Shown one piece after another: positions 24,100-33,955 of a stretch of DNA of 57,085 bases; the first letter of the stretch is position 1; the number at the start of each line of letters is the position of its first letter. The notes under the pieces are model-generated. The model made no database searches and was not told the DNA's origin. It was given only the letters and a program-made list of their open reading frames with translations. Origin of the DNA: JAAZHN01 sp964605575. Lineage in GTDB: Bacteria > Bacillota_I > Bacilli_A > RF39 > UBA660. The stretch is from positions 1 through 57,085 of the forward strand of contig CAZSDG010000001.1 in NCBI GenBank assembly GCA_964605575.1, given 5' to 3'. The position numbers and the translations under genes are program-made.

Positions 24100-26688
24100 A
24101 TGAATATCTTAAATAAACTAACTATTAAACACTTAAAAATGAATAAAAGAAGAACAATTGTTACAATTATAGGAATAATTCTTTCAACAGCCTTAATGGT
24201 TGGGATTGGGACACTTTTTTCTTCATTTAGAGATCATGAAATAACTAATACAATTGAAAGATCTGGTTCTCAGCATGTAACTATTAATGGAATACCAGCA
24301 GAAAAAATTAAGTATGTAAAAAACAATGTTAATATTGATCAAAACAAAACGGTTTATGAACAATACTTAGGTTATGCAAAAAGTGATTCAAAAAATGAAT
24401 ATAAACCATATTTATATATTGTAGGTGTTGAGAATAACTATTTTAATAATGTTACCTTAGAAAGTGGAAGACTACCTAAAAATGAAAATGAAATAGTCAT
24501 CTCTAAACATTTAATTAGTAATGGTCTAAGTAATTATAAGTTAAATGAAGAAATAGAGTTAGAAGTTGGTAATAGAACATTAACAGAGGAAAAACTAATC
24601 CTTGATCAAAATAATCCATATCATGAAAATGAAATATTTGTTAAAAAAACTACTAAGACTTATAAAGTAGTAGGAATTATGCAAAGATTAAAAACGGAAG
24701 AGTATTCATCTGCTGGTTATACGGCTTTAACTATTGGTAAAAGCACTGACGGCATCTATAATGCATTTATTGAATATAAAGATGTTTCAAATGTTAAAAC
24801 TAAAACAGAAGAAATAGTGGCATCTATAGATGACTCTAATATTAGTTTACTTTATAATGATGTTTTACTAGCTTATTATGGAGAGTCATCTTATCAAAAT
24901 GTTAATAAATTTTTAGTTCAAACCATGGCAATTATCTTAGGTTTAATCTCGATAGCATGTGCTTTAGTTATTTATAATTCATTTGCCATCTCAGTTTCAG
25001 AAAGAAAAAAACAATTTGGTTTATTTTCAAGTATTGGTGCAACATCTAAACAATTAAGAAAAACTGTCTTATTTGAAGCGTTAATTGTTTCAATAATTGG
25101 GATTCCAATTGGGATACTCGCTGGAATATTTGGGATATATTTAACTTTAACAATTATTAACAATTTAATTGCAGATATTATTAGACACAATCTACAATTA
25201 GTCGTATATCCTTTATTTATTATTATTCCAGTTATTTATATGATTATTACAATTATTATTTCGGTATTCTTACCAGCTCTTAAAACTTCAAAAATAAGTC
25301 CAGTTGAAGCAATTCGTTTAAATGAAGAGATTAAAATCAAGAAAAAAAACTTAAAAGGTAATAAGTTAATTGCTAAATTATTTGGTATTGAAAGTGAACT
25401 AGCCTATAAAAATATAAAAAGAAATAAAAGTAAATACAGAATAACTGTAATAAGTTTATTTACTAGTATAGTTTTATTTATTGGTCTCTCATCATTTGTT
25501 AATATAGTATCAGGTACATCAAGGGATGTTTTAAAAATAAATGATTATGATATTCAAATAAATTTTGATCCAAACTTAGATAAAAATACATTTGCTAATC
25601 ACATAAAAAATATTGAAAATATAAAAGTAATTGATAAAACAAACCCAATAACTTATCTTTATGCAGGGTCTATTGTATCAAAAGATAAAGTCTTAAAGAA
25701 TTTAGTTGTTCCAAAAGAAGAATTAGCTAATGAAGAAAAAGAATTAGTTTTAGATAATGAATATATTAGAACTAGTATTTATGCTTTAAGTAACGAAGAG
25801 TTTAGTAACTTTAGTAAGAGTGTAAATGGAAAAAGCAGTAAAATAATCTTCATTAACAAAATAATTAAAACAGATAATGATAAAGTTACAACTGAAATAA
25901 AACCTTTGAGTAGTCTTGAAGGAATTAATATCTATTATTCACATTATAGTGATGCAAAAATGAATGTTGTTAATTTAAGTAATCCTGCTTATTTAACTGA
26001 TCAGGTTCCAAAATCAATAACACGTGATATATTAAACATTAGAGGGTTAGTTGCAGTAACATCTCAAGACTATTTTGATGAAATAGAATCCTTAATTAAA
26101 TTAGAAGTTAAAACCACCGATAATATTGGTATCAGAGTTTTAAATATTCAGGCAAAAGATTATAAAAATGCGGAATTAGAACTGAAAAAACTATTTAACA
26201 TTGAAGATAATACTCGTAATGATAAGGTAAGTATTTATAACTATGCCGCTGATAAACAAAACTCTAAAAACTTAGTTTTGGTCGTATCTATTTTAATTTA
26301 TGGGTTTATAACTTTAGTAACATTAATTGGTGTGACTAGTGTATTTAATACAATAACTACCAATATGACTTTAAGAAGAAAAGAATTTGCGGTTTTAAGA
26401 AGTATCGGTTTAGCACCAAAACAATTTAATAAATTAATCATATTTGAAAGTGTCTTCTATGGTTTTAAAGCATTGCTATATGGAATTCCCGCTGGAATAG
26501 GTGTATCAATTTTATTTCACTTAGCAAATGCAAATGTAGTTAGAGGAAAATCATTTATTATTCCATTTAAGGAAATATTTATCAGTATCTTGGGAATATT
26601 TATTATTGTTTTATTAACAATGAGATATGCAACTAATAAACAAAAAAAAGAAAACATTTTAGATGTAATTAGACAAGAGAACATTTAA
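24100..26688 (+). CDS. FtsX-family ABC transporter permease
   Basis: The 862-residue protein has an N-terminal membrane helix (MVGIGTLFSSF region), a first extracellular domain and a three-helix FtsX block (about residues 265-400, with FSSIGATSKQLRKTVLFEA). A fourth-helix repeat start (ITVISLFTSIVLFIGL), a second extracellular domain and a second FtsX block (about residues 720-860, LRSIGLAPKQFNKLIIFES) follow. This eight-helix layout with two external domains fits mechanotransmission-type permeases rather than the ten-helix BceB form. It pairs with the ATPase immediately upstream. Substrate unknown. Confidence 0.9.
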   Translation: MNILNKLTIKHLKMNKRRTIVTIIGIILSTALMVGIGTLFSSFRDHEITNTIERSGSQHVTINGIPAEKIKYVKNNVNIDQNKTVYEQYLGYAKSDSKNEYKPYLYIVGVENNYFNNVTLESGRLPKNENEIVISKHLISNGLSNYKLNEEIELEVGNRTLTEEKLILDQNNPYHENEIFVKKTTKTYKVVGIMQRLKTEEYSSAGYTALTIGKSTDGIYNAFIEYKDVSNVKTKTEEIVASIDDSNISLLYNDVLLAYYGESSYQNVNKFLVQTMAIILGLISIACALVIYNSFAISVSERKKQFGLFSSIGATSKQLRKTVLFEALIVSIIGIPIGILAGIFGIYLTLTIINNLIADIIRHNLQLVVYPLFIIIPVIYMIITIIISVFLPALKTSKISPVEAIRLNEEIKIKKKNLKGNKLIAKLFGIESELAYKNIKRNKSKYRITVISLFTSIVLFIGLSSFVNIVSGTSRDVLKINDYDIQINFDPNLDKNTFANHIKNIENIKVIDKTNPITYLYAGSIVSKDKVLKNLVVPKEELANEEKELVLDNEYIRTSIYALSNEEFSNFSKSVNGKSSKIIFINKIIKTDNDKVTTEIKPLSSLEGINIYYSHYSDAKMNVVNLSNPAYLTDQVPKSITRDILNIRGLVAVTSQDYFDEIESLIKLEVKTTDNIGIRVLNIQAKDYKNAELELKKLFNIEDNTRNDKVSIYNYAADKQNSKNLVLVVSILIYGFITLVTLIGVTSVFNTITTNMTLRRKEFAVLRSIGLAPKQFNKLIIFESVFYGFKALLYGIPAGIGVSILFHLANANVVRGKSFIIPFKEIFISILGIFIIVLLTMRYATNKQKKENILDVIRQENI

Positions 26689-26693
26689 GCTGA

Positions 26694-26721
26694 AAATAGA
26701 TATCTATATATCTATTTTTTT
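26694..26721 (+). terminator. Terminator after the ABC operon
   Basis: AAATAGATAT and ATATCTATTT arms enclose a four-base loop and run into a T stretch. A TATAAT follows (about 26723), probably the -10 for mutS. Confidence 0.85.
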
Positions 26722-26744
26722 GATATAATATTAGTGTGATTTAA

Positions 26745-29279
26745 ATGAAAAGAAGCGAAGTAGATAGAGAAAAACTTAGTCCAATGATGAAACAATATAT
26801 GGATATTAAAGATCAGTATCCTGATGTTTTATTGTTCTTTCGTTTGGGTGATTTCTATGAATTGTTTTTTGAAGATGGAGAAATTGCATCTAGGGAATTA
26901 GAATTAACTTTAACAGGTAAAAGTGCTGGTTTAGATGAGAGAATTCCAATGTGTGGAGTTCCCCATCACGCTGTTAAGGGCTACCTGGAAAAAATAATTA
27001 ATAAGGGATATAAAGTTGCTATCTGTGAACAAGTTGAAGACCCCAAGGAAGCAAAAGGAGTAGTTAAAAGAGAAGTAGTTCAAGTGATAAGTAAAGGAAC
27101 AATCGCGGACCTTGAATCATTAGATGCTAAAGATTATAACTATATTGGTAGTGTAATTGACTATAAACATTCATATCTGCTTACTTATGCAGATATTTCA
27201 GCAGGAAAATTAATGTCATTATTAATTAATCATGATTCAGATAAATTAATTGATCAAGTAATTAATTTAAATATTAAAGAAGTTGTTATTAGTTCTGATT
27301 TTGATGTAAAAATAATTAATATTTTAAAAAACAATCATAAATTAGAAATTTCTACCTCTGATGAATATTTATCTGAAATTAATGAAAATATCTTAAAATT
27401 CTTAAATGATCCAAAACAAATTCAAGGTGTCCAACATTTATTTTATTATTTAATAAAAACTCAACTTAAAGATTTAAGTAATATTAATGATATTGAAGTT
27501 ATTAACCCTTATCATTATTTGGAACTTGATTCACATACAATTAGAAATTTAGAATTAGTTGAAACAATTAGAAATAAGGAAAGAACTCATTCTTTAATTT
27601 GGCTTTTAGATAAAACAAAAACAGCAATGGGAAGCAGAACCTTAAAGGATTATCTATTAAGACCATTAAAAAATAAGTCTGAAATAGAAAGTCGTTATGA
27701 TATTATTGAAACTCTAAATACAGAATTTATTCATAAAGAAAATTTAAGAAACGCTTTATATGAAATTTATGATATTGAAAGATTATGTGGAAAATTAATC
27801 AATGGAGGAGTTAATGGCCGTGATTTTTTACAAATAAAGAAATCATTAAGTATCTTACCTGTCATTAAAGATTTAATAACCAAAATGAAACTAAATTTTG
27901 ATGTTTTAATTTTTCCGGAATTAGTTGAACTTTTAGAGAATTCGATTAATGAAGAGGCTCCAATAACGATAAAAGAAGGTCATTTAATCAAAAGAGGTTA
28001 TAATTCTGAATTAGATGAACTTCATAAAATTAGAAGTGGTGGGAAAGAATTCATTGCATCCTTAGAAGCAAGTGAAAAAGAAAGAACAGGTATTAAAACA
28101 TTAAAAGTTGGTTTTAATAAAATATTTGGTTATTACATTGAAATTAGTAAAGGTCAAGCTGCATATATTAAAGAAGAGTGGGGGTTTGAAAGAAGACAAA
28201 CTCTAGCTAATGCTGAGAGATTTATCACACCTTTATTAAAAGAAAAAGAAGCCTTAGTTTTAAATGCCGAAGAAAAAATTATTGAACTTGAATATGAACT
28301 ATTTAATGAAATTAAAGAAATTATTAAATCTAAAATCCATGATCTTAAAACTGTTAGTCGGGTCATTGCTGAAATTGATGCCTTGGTTTCTTTATCAGTT
28401 GTTGCTGAAGAAAATGGCTTTATTAGACCCAAACTTAATGAAGAAAATGAATTATATATAAAAAATAATCGCCATCCAGTTGTTGAAAAGGTTATTGCTA
28501 ACCAATATGTCGCGAATGATGTTATAATGAATAAGGATACTACAACCTTGTTAATTACTGGTCCGAATATGTCTGGTAAGAGTACCTATATGCGTCAAGT
28601 GGTTATCAGTGTAATTTTAGCCCAAATGGGAAGTTTTATTCCAGCAAGTGAAGCTAATATGCCAATCTTTGATAAAATATTTACAAGAATAGGTGCCTCT
28701 GATGACCTCGTAGGTGGTGAATCAACATTTATGGTAGAAATGTTAGAAGCCAAAAATGCCATTGTTAATGCAACTAAAAATAGTTTAATATTATTTGACG
28801 AATTAGGAAGAGGAACTGCAACTTATGATGGAATGAGTATTGCGGAAGCAATCTTAGAATATGTCAATATCAATACCCAATGTAAGGTTTTATTTTCCAC
28901 TCATTATCATGAATTAACTAACCTTAGTAAAAGTTATAAAACTATTAAAAATATTCATGTAAAAGCTCACGAAGAAAATGGTAATATTACTTTCTTACAT
29001 AAAATAGAAGATGGACCTGTTGATAAAAGTTATGGGATTCATGTAGCTTCTTTAGCTGGACTTCCACAAGAGATAATAAATAGAGCTAATGATATATTAA
29101 AACATTATGAAAGTAATGGTAAAAGTGAAATAAAACCAGTAAATGAACAAATGTTATTTGTTTTTGAAGAACCAAAAAAAGATCCGGTTAAAGAAAAATT
29201 ATCTGAGTTAAATCCTTTAGAAATAACTCCTTTAGAAGCTTTAAATATATTATATGAATTAAAAGAAAAGAATAAGTAG
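26745..29279 (+). CDS. mutS: DNA mismatch repair protein MutS
   Basis: Mismatch-recognition domain I is intact, with FFRLGDFYELFFEDG (the Phe-x-Glu that stacks on mispairs is in this stretch). The ATPase domain has Walker A GPNMSGKSTYMRQ, the following DDLVGGESTFMVEM, Walker B LILFDELGRGTATYDG and the FSTHYHEL switch. At 844 residues it is full length, ending in the usual C-terminal region. No mutL is in the window; the next genes are nusB and xseAB, a DNA/RNA metabolism run. Confidence 0.97.
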   Translation: MKRSEVDREKLSPMMKQYMDIKDQYPDVLLFFRLGDFYELFFEDGEIASRELELTLTGKSAGLDERIPMCGVPHHAVKGYLEKIINKGYKVAICEQVEDPKEAKGVVKREVVQVISKGTIADLESLDAKDYNYIGSVIDYKHSYLLTYADISAGKLMSLLINHDSDKLIDQVINLNIKEVVISSDFDVKIINILKNNHKLEISTSDEYLSEINENILKFLNDPKQIQGVQHLFYYLIKTQLKDLSNINDIEVINPYHYLELDSHTIRNLELVETIRNKERTHSLIWLLDKTKTAMGSRTLKDYLLRPLKNKSEIESRYDIIETLNTEFIHKENLRNALYEIYDIERLCGKLINGGVNGRDFLQIKKSLSILPVIKDLITKMKLNFDVLIFPELVELLENSINEEAPITIKEGHLIKRGYNSELDELHKIRSGGKEFIASLEASEKERTGIKTLKVGFNKIFGYYIEISKGQAAYIKEEWGFERRQTLANAERFITPLLKEKEALVLNAEEKIIELEYELFNEIKEIIKSKIHDLKTVSRVIAEIDALVSLSVVAEENGFIRPKLNEENELYIKNNRHPVVEKVIANQYVANDVIMNKDTTTLLITGPNMSGKSTYMRQVVISVILAQMGSFIPASEANMPIFDKIFTRIGASDDLVGGESTFMVEMLEAKNAIVNATKNSLILFDELGRGTATYDGMSIAEAILEYVNINTQCKVLFSTHYHELTNLSKSYKTIKNIHVKAHEENGNITFLHKIEDGPVDKSYGIHVASLAGLPQEIINRANDILKHYESNGKSEIKPVNEQMLFVFEEPKKDPVKEKLSELNPLEITPLEALNILYELKEKNK

Positions 29280-29288
29280 GTGAAAAGT

Positions 29289-29684
29289 ATGCAACTAACA
29301 AGAAGTGAATTAAGAGAAAAAATAATGACAATCCTTTATCAAGTTTCGGTTTATCAAACTCAAAAGACTGAGTATGATTTAGAGAGTGTTATTAAAGAGA
29401 ATATGGAAATTGAAAATGAATTTATCAAAGAAGTTGTTTATGGAGTCATTACTCATGAACAAGAAATTATTGATAAAGCAAATGCTAATTTAACTGAATG
29501 GTCAATTGATAGATTAGATAAAACTGGTCAAGCAATTTTAAAAATGGCAATTTATGAATTAAAATATACAGAGACACCAGAAATAGTTGTTATTAATGAA
29601 GCGGTGGAATTAGCTAAGAAGTATTCAGATGATAGGGTCAGAAAAATGATTAACGCTGTTTTAGACAGGATGATTAATGAATGA
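29289..29684 (+). CDS. nusB: Transcription antitermination factor NusB
   Basis: NusB with NusE/S10 binds boxA RNA for rRNA antitermination. The product is a 131-residue all-helical protein with the family ends: SELREKIMTILYQ at the start and VINEAVELAKKYSDDR, then INAVLDRM, at the C-terminus. The ATG at 29289 follows AGGTGAAAAGT; an in-frame GTG at 29280 is part of that ribosome binding site. It overlaps xseA by ATGA. Confidence 0.93.
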   Translation: MQLTRSELREKIMTILYQVSVYQTQKTEYDLESVIKENMEIENEFIKEVVYGVITHEQEIIDKANANLTEWSIDRLDKTGQAILKMAIYELKYTETPEIVVINEAVELAKKYSDDRVRKMINAVLDRMINE

Positions 29685-30949
29685 AAGAAAAAAGATATAT
29701 AACAATTAGTGAATTAAATAGATATATTAAAACCAAGTTTGATAGTGATAATAACTTACAAAAAATCTATTTAAAAGGAGAAATATCCAATTTTAAAGGA
29801 CATACAAGGGGTCATTTATACTTTACTTTAAAAGATGAAACAAGTCGTTTAAGTGCTGTAATGTTTTCTTATCAAGCTCAATCATTAAAATTTGTCCCAG
29901 AAGATGGAATGAAAGTATTAATTGAAGGTAAAATAAGTGTTTATGAAGCTTCAGGAAATTATCAAGTATATGTAGATAAAATGGAAAATGAAGGCTTAGG
30001 AGATTTATTTCAGCAGTTTGAAGAGTTAAAGAAAAAGTTAAATCAAGAAGGATTATTTAATTCTGATCATAAAATTCAAGTTCCTAAGTACCCGAATAAA
30101 ATTGGCGTAATAACTGCTCCAACAGGGGCAGCGGTTAAAGATATAATTAGTACTGTAAAAAGAAGATATCCAATCGCTGAAATTACTATATTTCCTTCCC
30201 TAGTGCAGGGTAGTGATGCTGCAGCAAATTTAGTCAAGCAATTAGAAGTAGCTGATACTCACAATTTAGATGTTATCATCTTCGGTCGTGGTGGTGGTTC
30301 AATTGAAGATCTATGGCCATTTAATGAAGAGATAGTTGCCAGAGCTATTTATAAAACCAATACCCCAATTATCAGTGCAGTAGGGCATGAGGTAGATTTT
30401 ACCATTAGTGACTTTGTTGCTGATTTAAGAGCCCCAACTCCAACAGGCGCGGCGGAAATGGCAGTTCCTAATATAATTGATGTTAATAATCATTTAAATA
30501 ATTTGATGATTAGGGCGAATAAATTTATTGATAATAAAATAAAAATATCAGAACACAAATTAATTGTTTTAAAAAGATCTTATGCTTTATCTAATCCCTT
30601 AAATATTTATGAAGCTAAAGAACAAAAATTATCTTTAATTATTGATAAGATTCAAAATTATATGCATAATAAATTAAATAATTTAGAACTCAAATATAAT
30701 AATTTAATTTCTAAACAAGTATTAACTAATCCAAAATTAATTCTCCAAGATAAACAAAATGAATATGAAAAAATACTCCAAAAATTAACTTTACTTAATC
30801 CTTTAAATATTTTAGATAAAGGCTATGCGATGGTTAAAAAAGATAATGAAATTATTAAAAGTATTAAGTCAATTAAACCAAATGATGAATTAAATATAAA
30901 AGTTTATGAGGGAACAATAATAAGTGTTGTAAAAGAGGTGAAAGAATAA
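29681..30949 (+). CDS. xseA: Exodeoxyribonuclease VII large subunit
   Basis: An N-terminal OB-fold domain (IYLKGEISNFKGHTRGHLYF) is followed by the catalytic domain. That domain has IGVITAPTGAAVKDII, the Gly-rich IIFGRGGGSIEDLWPFN and the HEVDFTISDFVADLRAPTPT block, then a long coiled coil (about residues 270-370). At 422 residues it is slightly shorter than E. coli XseA. It overlaps nusB upstream and shares a TAATG junction with xseB. Exonuclease VII degrades single-stranded DNA. Confidence 0.96.
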   Translation: MKEKRYITISELNRYIKTKFDSDNNLQKIYLKGEISNFKGHTRGHLYFTLKDETSRLSAVMFSYQAQSLKFVPEDGMKVLIEGKISVYEASGNYQVYVDKMENEGLGDLFQQFEELKKKLNQEGLFNSDHKIQVPKYPNKIGVITAPTGAAVKDIISTVKRRYPIAEITIFPSLVQGSDAAANLVKQLEVADTHNLDVIIFGRGGGSIEDLWPFNEEIVARAIYKTNTPIISAVGHEVDFTISDFVADLRAPTPTGAAEMAVPNIIDVNNHLNNLMIRANKFIDNKIKISEHKLIVLKRSYALSNPLNIYEAKEQKLSLIIDKIQNYMHNKLNNLELKYNNLISKQVLTNPKLILQDKQNEYEKILQKLTLLNPLNILDKGYAMVKKDNEIIKSIKSIKPNDELNIKVYEGTIISVVKEVKE

Positions 30950-31182
30950 TGAGTACAAAAGAAAAAACAGTGCGTAAATTTGAAGAAATGATTACGGAGT
31001 TAGAAACAATTGTTAAAGAACTAGAAAACGGTAATGTTGATTTAGATGTTGCGATAGACAAATATACTGAAGCAATGAAACTAGCTAAATTATGTGGTGA
31101 TCAACTTAACGATGCAACTGAAAGAGTTAATAAGATTTTAGCTGATAATGGTAATTTAGAAGACTTTGTTGTTGAAGAATAG
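30949..31182 (+). CDS. xseB: Exodeoxyribonuclease VII small subunit
   Basis: This 77-residue helical hairpin protein has the family pattern KFEEMITELETIVKELENGN, then LDVAIDKYTEAMKLAKLC. It binds XseA to form exonuclease VII. Translation is coupled: the A of its ATG is the last base of the xseA stop codon. Confidence 0.95.
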   Translation: MSTKEKTVRKFEEMITELETIVKELENGNVDLDVAIDKYTEAMKLAKLCGDQLNDATERVNKILADNGNLEDFVVEE

Positions 31183-31188
31183 TGATTT

Positions 31189-31680
31189 ATGAGAGAAATA
31201 TTTTTAAAAACTCCAAAAATTAGTGAGTTAGAATATCGAAAAAAACTATTGTCGGATAAAGAAACTATGTCTTATAACAATAATTTTGGCGGAACAATTG
31301 ATTTTCCAGAAGAAAAATGGGAAACTTGGTTTAATAAATGGATAAAAAATGAAAATGAAAAATATTTTTATGCTTACATTTATGATAAAGAAGAAAACAA
31401 ACCTGTTGGAGAAGTAGGATATAGATTAGATGATGAAACAAATTCTGCCATGTTAAATATTATTGTCGAGGCATCACAAAGAGGCAAAGGTTATGGATAT
31501 TTGGGACTTTCAGCTTTAATTAAAGTAGCATTTAATAATGGTTATAAAGAATTAAGGGATTTAGTTTATATTGATAGTACTAATTCACATTCCCTTTTTG
31601 AAAAACTAGGATTTAAATGTGTTGGTATAGTTGATAACAGTAAAGATTATCGTTTAACTAAAAATGATTATCAAAAATAG
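31189..31680 (+). CDS. GNAT-family N-acetyltransferase
   Basis: The acetyl-CoA binding motif A is visible as LNIIVEASQRGKGYGYLGLS, and a C-terminal NSHSLFEKLGFKCVG forms motif B. At 163 residues it is a typical single-domain GNAT. The substrate is not predictable. It lies six bases after xseB and ends at a strong bidirectional terminator, so it is probably the last gene of the mutS-nusB-xseAB unit. Confidence 0.88.
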   Translation: MREIFLKTPKISELEYRKKLLSDKETMSYNNNFGGTIDFPEEKWETWFNKWIKNENEKYFYAYIYDKEENKPVGEVGYRLDDETNSAMLNIIVEASQRGKGYGYLGLSALIKVAFNNGYKELRDLVYIDSTNSHSLFEKLGFKCVGIVDNSKDYRLTKNDYQK

Positions 31681-31692
31681 TTTTAAATACAT

Positions 31693-31729
31693 AAAAAAAC
31701 AAACAGTAAATTTATCTGTTTGTTTTTTT
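31693..31729. terminator. Bidirectional terminator between GNAT and DUF4044 genes
   Basis: ACAAACAG and CTGTTTGT arms are flanked by A and T runs, so the hairpin can end transcription from both sides. The DUF4044 stop codon overlaps its edge. Confidence 0.85.
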
Positions 31730-31865
31730 AATTTACAAAATACATTAGGATACTGGCAACTATACCGCCAACCATGATTAATAACATTAACCAAGCCATA
31801 ATCAATGGAAATAGATTTTTCTTTGGTTTTTTGTTTTTTATTTTTTTATCTTTTTTGTTCTTCAT
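31728..31865 (-). CDS. Small basic single-pass membrane protein, 45 aa (DUF4044-like)
   Basis: A short open frame starts with ATG at 31865 behind a strong GAGGTGA ribosome binding site. The 45 residues are a Lys-rich start (MKNKKDKKIKNKKPKKN) followed by one membrane helix (MAWLMLLIMVGGIVASIL). The WLMLxxMxxG helix after a basic tail matches my memory of DUF4044, a family of tiny Firmicute membrane proteins of unknown function. It is isolated between a terminator and tlyA. Confidence 0.75.
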   Translation of the reverse strand: MKNKKDKKIKNKKPKKNLFPLIMAWLMLLIMVGGIVASILMYFVN

Positions 31866-31950
31866 TTACTTGTTCACCTCATCATAATCAATTATAGCAA
31901 ATAATTAAATAAATATCATTAATTATCAACAAAATATTTATATGGCGCAA

Positions 31951-32745
31951 TTATTTCCCGATTTCACGGAAAGCTATAGTTACAATTTCTTTTGCATTAA
32001 TTTTACTAGTATTATTAATATTCTTTTTTAAATATAATAAATATTCAATATTGCCATCACCACCAGTAATAGGAGAATAGGTTAAATTTTTGGTGAAATA
32101 GTCATTTTTAGCAAACTCATTAATGATCTCATTTATAACTTTTTCATGTTCCCTTGGATCATTAATAATTCCTTTATACTTATCAGCGATTGTTTTGCCA
32201 ACTTCAAATTGTGGTTTAAGCAAACAAACTATTTCTTTTAGTGTTTTCAATTCATTTAATTTAGGAATCAATTTCAAGATAGAAATAAATGAAACATCAA
32301 TTGTTGCAATTTGAACATCTACAAGTTTGCTTATATTAATTTTTCTAAAGTCAGTTTTTTCATATAAAGTTAGCTGTGGATTATCAATTAATTTTTGTGC
32401 TAATTGATTAGAACCAACATCAACCGCAATAACTCTTTTTATTCCATTTTGCAAGGCGAAATCTGAAAAACCACCTGTTGAAGAACCGACATCAACCATT
32501 ATTTTATTATTTAGATTAATATTGAATTCTTTTACGGCTTTTTCTAATTTTAAGCCACCTCTAGAAACATAAGGCATTATATTACCGATAATTTCAATTA
32601 TATCATTATCGCTAACCATTTCATTTGCTTTTATTACTAATTGGTTGTTTAAATAAATTAATCCATCTTGAATAGCATATTTTGCTTTAGCTCTTGAATC
32701 AAAATAATTTCTTTTAACTAATTCTATATCTATTCTATTTTTCAT
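31951..32745 (-). CDS. tlyA: TlyA-family rRNA methyltransferase
   Basis: An N-terminal S4 RNA-binding domain (about residues 1-60, with SRAKAKYAIQDGLIYLN) is joined through YVSRGGLKLEKA to an FtsJ-like methyltransferase. That domain has the SAM motif VDVGSSTGGFSDF and a later LLKPQFEVGK. TlyA proteins 2'-O-methylate rRNA cytidines at the subunit interface. The hemolysin name in databases is historical. At 264 residues the length is normal. It is divergent from mnmA. Confidence 0.92.
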   Translation of the reverse strand: MKNRIDIELVKRNYFDSRAKAKYAIQDGLIYLNNQLVIKANEMVSDNDIIEIIGNIMPYVSRGGLKLEKAVKEFNINLNNKIMVDVGSSTGGFSDFALQNGIKRVIAVDVGSNQLAQKLIDNPQLTLYEKTDFRKINISKLVDVQIATIDVSFISILKLIPKLNELKTLKEIVCLLKPQFEVGKTIADKYKGIINDPREHEKVINEIINEFAKNDYFTKNLTYSPITGGDGNIEYLLYLKKNINNTSKINAKEIVTIAFREIGK

Positions 32746-32817
32746 AATATCACGCTCTTATTAATTATATTATCATATTATATTATTTAATGAGTATTCA
32801 ATTTATTAATTGTTTTA

Positions 32818-32826
32818 TGGTATAAT
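32818..32826 (+). promoter_or_regulatory. Extended -10 promoter for mnmA
   Basis: TGGTATAAT (TGN plus TATAAT) lies 19 bases before the mnmA ATG. Extended -10 elements of this type also precede rarA (39205-39210) and the 570-aa gene (46216-46221). Confidence 0.65.
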
Positions 32827-32844
32827 TTTATTGGAGAGATATTA

Positions 32845-33954
32845 ATGAAAAATGTAGTAGTAGGAATGAGTGGGGGAGTAGATTCTTCAGTCGCAGCATA
32901 TTTATTAAAAGAGAGTGGTTATAATGTAATCGGTCTTTTTATGCGTAATTGGGATAGTACAAGAAATAATGACATTAGTGGTAATCCAACTATTGGTAAT
33001 GTCATTTGTCCACAAGAAGAAGATTATGAAGATGCTTTGAAAGTCTGTGAAAAATTAAATATTTCCTTACATCGGGTTGATTTTATAAAAGAGTATTGGG
33101 ATTATGTATTTACTTATTTTTTAGAGGAATTAAAAAAAGGGAGAACACCTAATCCGGATTTAATGTGTAATAAGTTTATTAAGTTTGATTTATTTGCTAA
33201 AGAAGCAAAAAAGTTAGGAGCAGATTATATTGCAACAGGTCATTATGTTAGAACCGATAAATGTCGTCTTTTAAGAGGTGTTGATCAAAATAAGGATCAA
33301 TCATACTTTTTAGCGGCTTTATCTCCCAATCAGCTTAAAAATGTCTTATTTCCCATTGGTCATTTAACTAAAGAGATGGTAAGAACAATAGCTCAAGAAC
33401 AAGGACTATATACTGCTGATAAAAAGGATTCAACAGGAATTTGCTTTATTGGTGAAAGAAACTATCAAAAATTTATTCATAATTATTTACAAAAAAATGA
33501 AGGACCAATTATTGATGTTGCAACTAAAGAAGTAATTGGAACTCATGAAGGGCTAATGAATTATACTATTGGTCAAAGAAGAAATGTTGGTTTAAGTGGT
33601 AACCAAGAAAGACATTATGTCGTTGGGAAGAATATTGAAGATAATACTTTATACGTTGCTTTTGGTGATGATAATAATTATTTATTTTCTGATTCATGCA
33701 TTATTTCTGATTTAAACTTTATTAGTGAAACAAAACCAACTTTCTGTACGGCTAAGTTTCGTTATCGTGGTCAGGATCATCCAGTGGAAATAGAATATTT
33801 AGAAAATAATGAAGCTTTGGTTAAATATAATGGTTTAGCTAAATCAGTTACTCCTGGGCAAGCTTGTGTTTTATATTTGGGAGAAGAATGCTTAGGAAGT
33901 GGCATTATTAAAGAAATCAGAAAGGATAACCAAAAGCTTTGGTATTTAGATTAA
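32845..33954 (+). CDS. mnmA: tRNA-uridine 2-sulfurtransferase MnmA
   Basis: MnmA adds the 2-thio group to U34 of tRNAs for Lys, Glu and Gln. The PP-loop is VVGMSGGVDSSVAA. The first catalytic Cys is in PNPDLMCNKFIKF and the second in STGICFIGER. YTIGQRRNVG and the C-terminal beta domain are present. At 369 residues it is full length. The HipA-like gene follows one base after the stop, probably cotranscribed. Confidence 0.96.
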   Translation: MKNVVVGMSGGVDSSVAAYLLKESGYNVIGLFMRNWDSTRNNDISGNPTIGNVICPQEEDYEDALKVCEKLNISLHRVDFIKEYWDYVFTYFLEELKKGRTPNPDLMCNKFIKFDLFAKEAKKLGADYIATGHYVRTDKCRLLRGVDQNKDQSYFLAALSPNQLKNVLFPIGHLTKEMVRTIAQEQGLYTADKKDSTGICFIGERNYQKFIHNYLQKNEGPIIDVATKEVIGTHEGLMNYTIGQRRNVGLSGNQERHYVVGKNIEDNTLYVAFGDDNNYLFSDSCIISDLNFISETKPTFCTAKFRYRGQDHPVEIEYLENNEALVKYNGLAKSVTPGQACVLYLGEECLGSGIIKEIRKDNQKLWYLD

Positions 33955-33955
33955 C

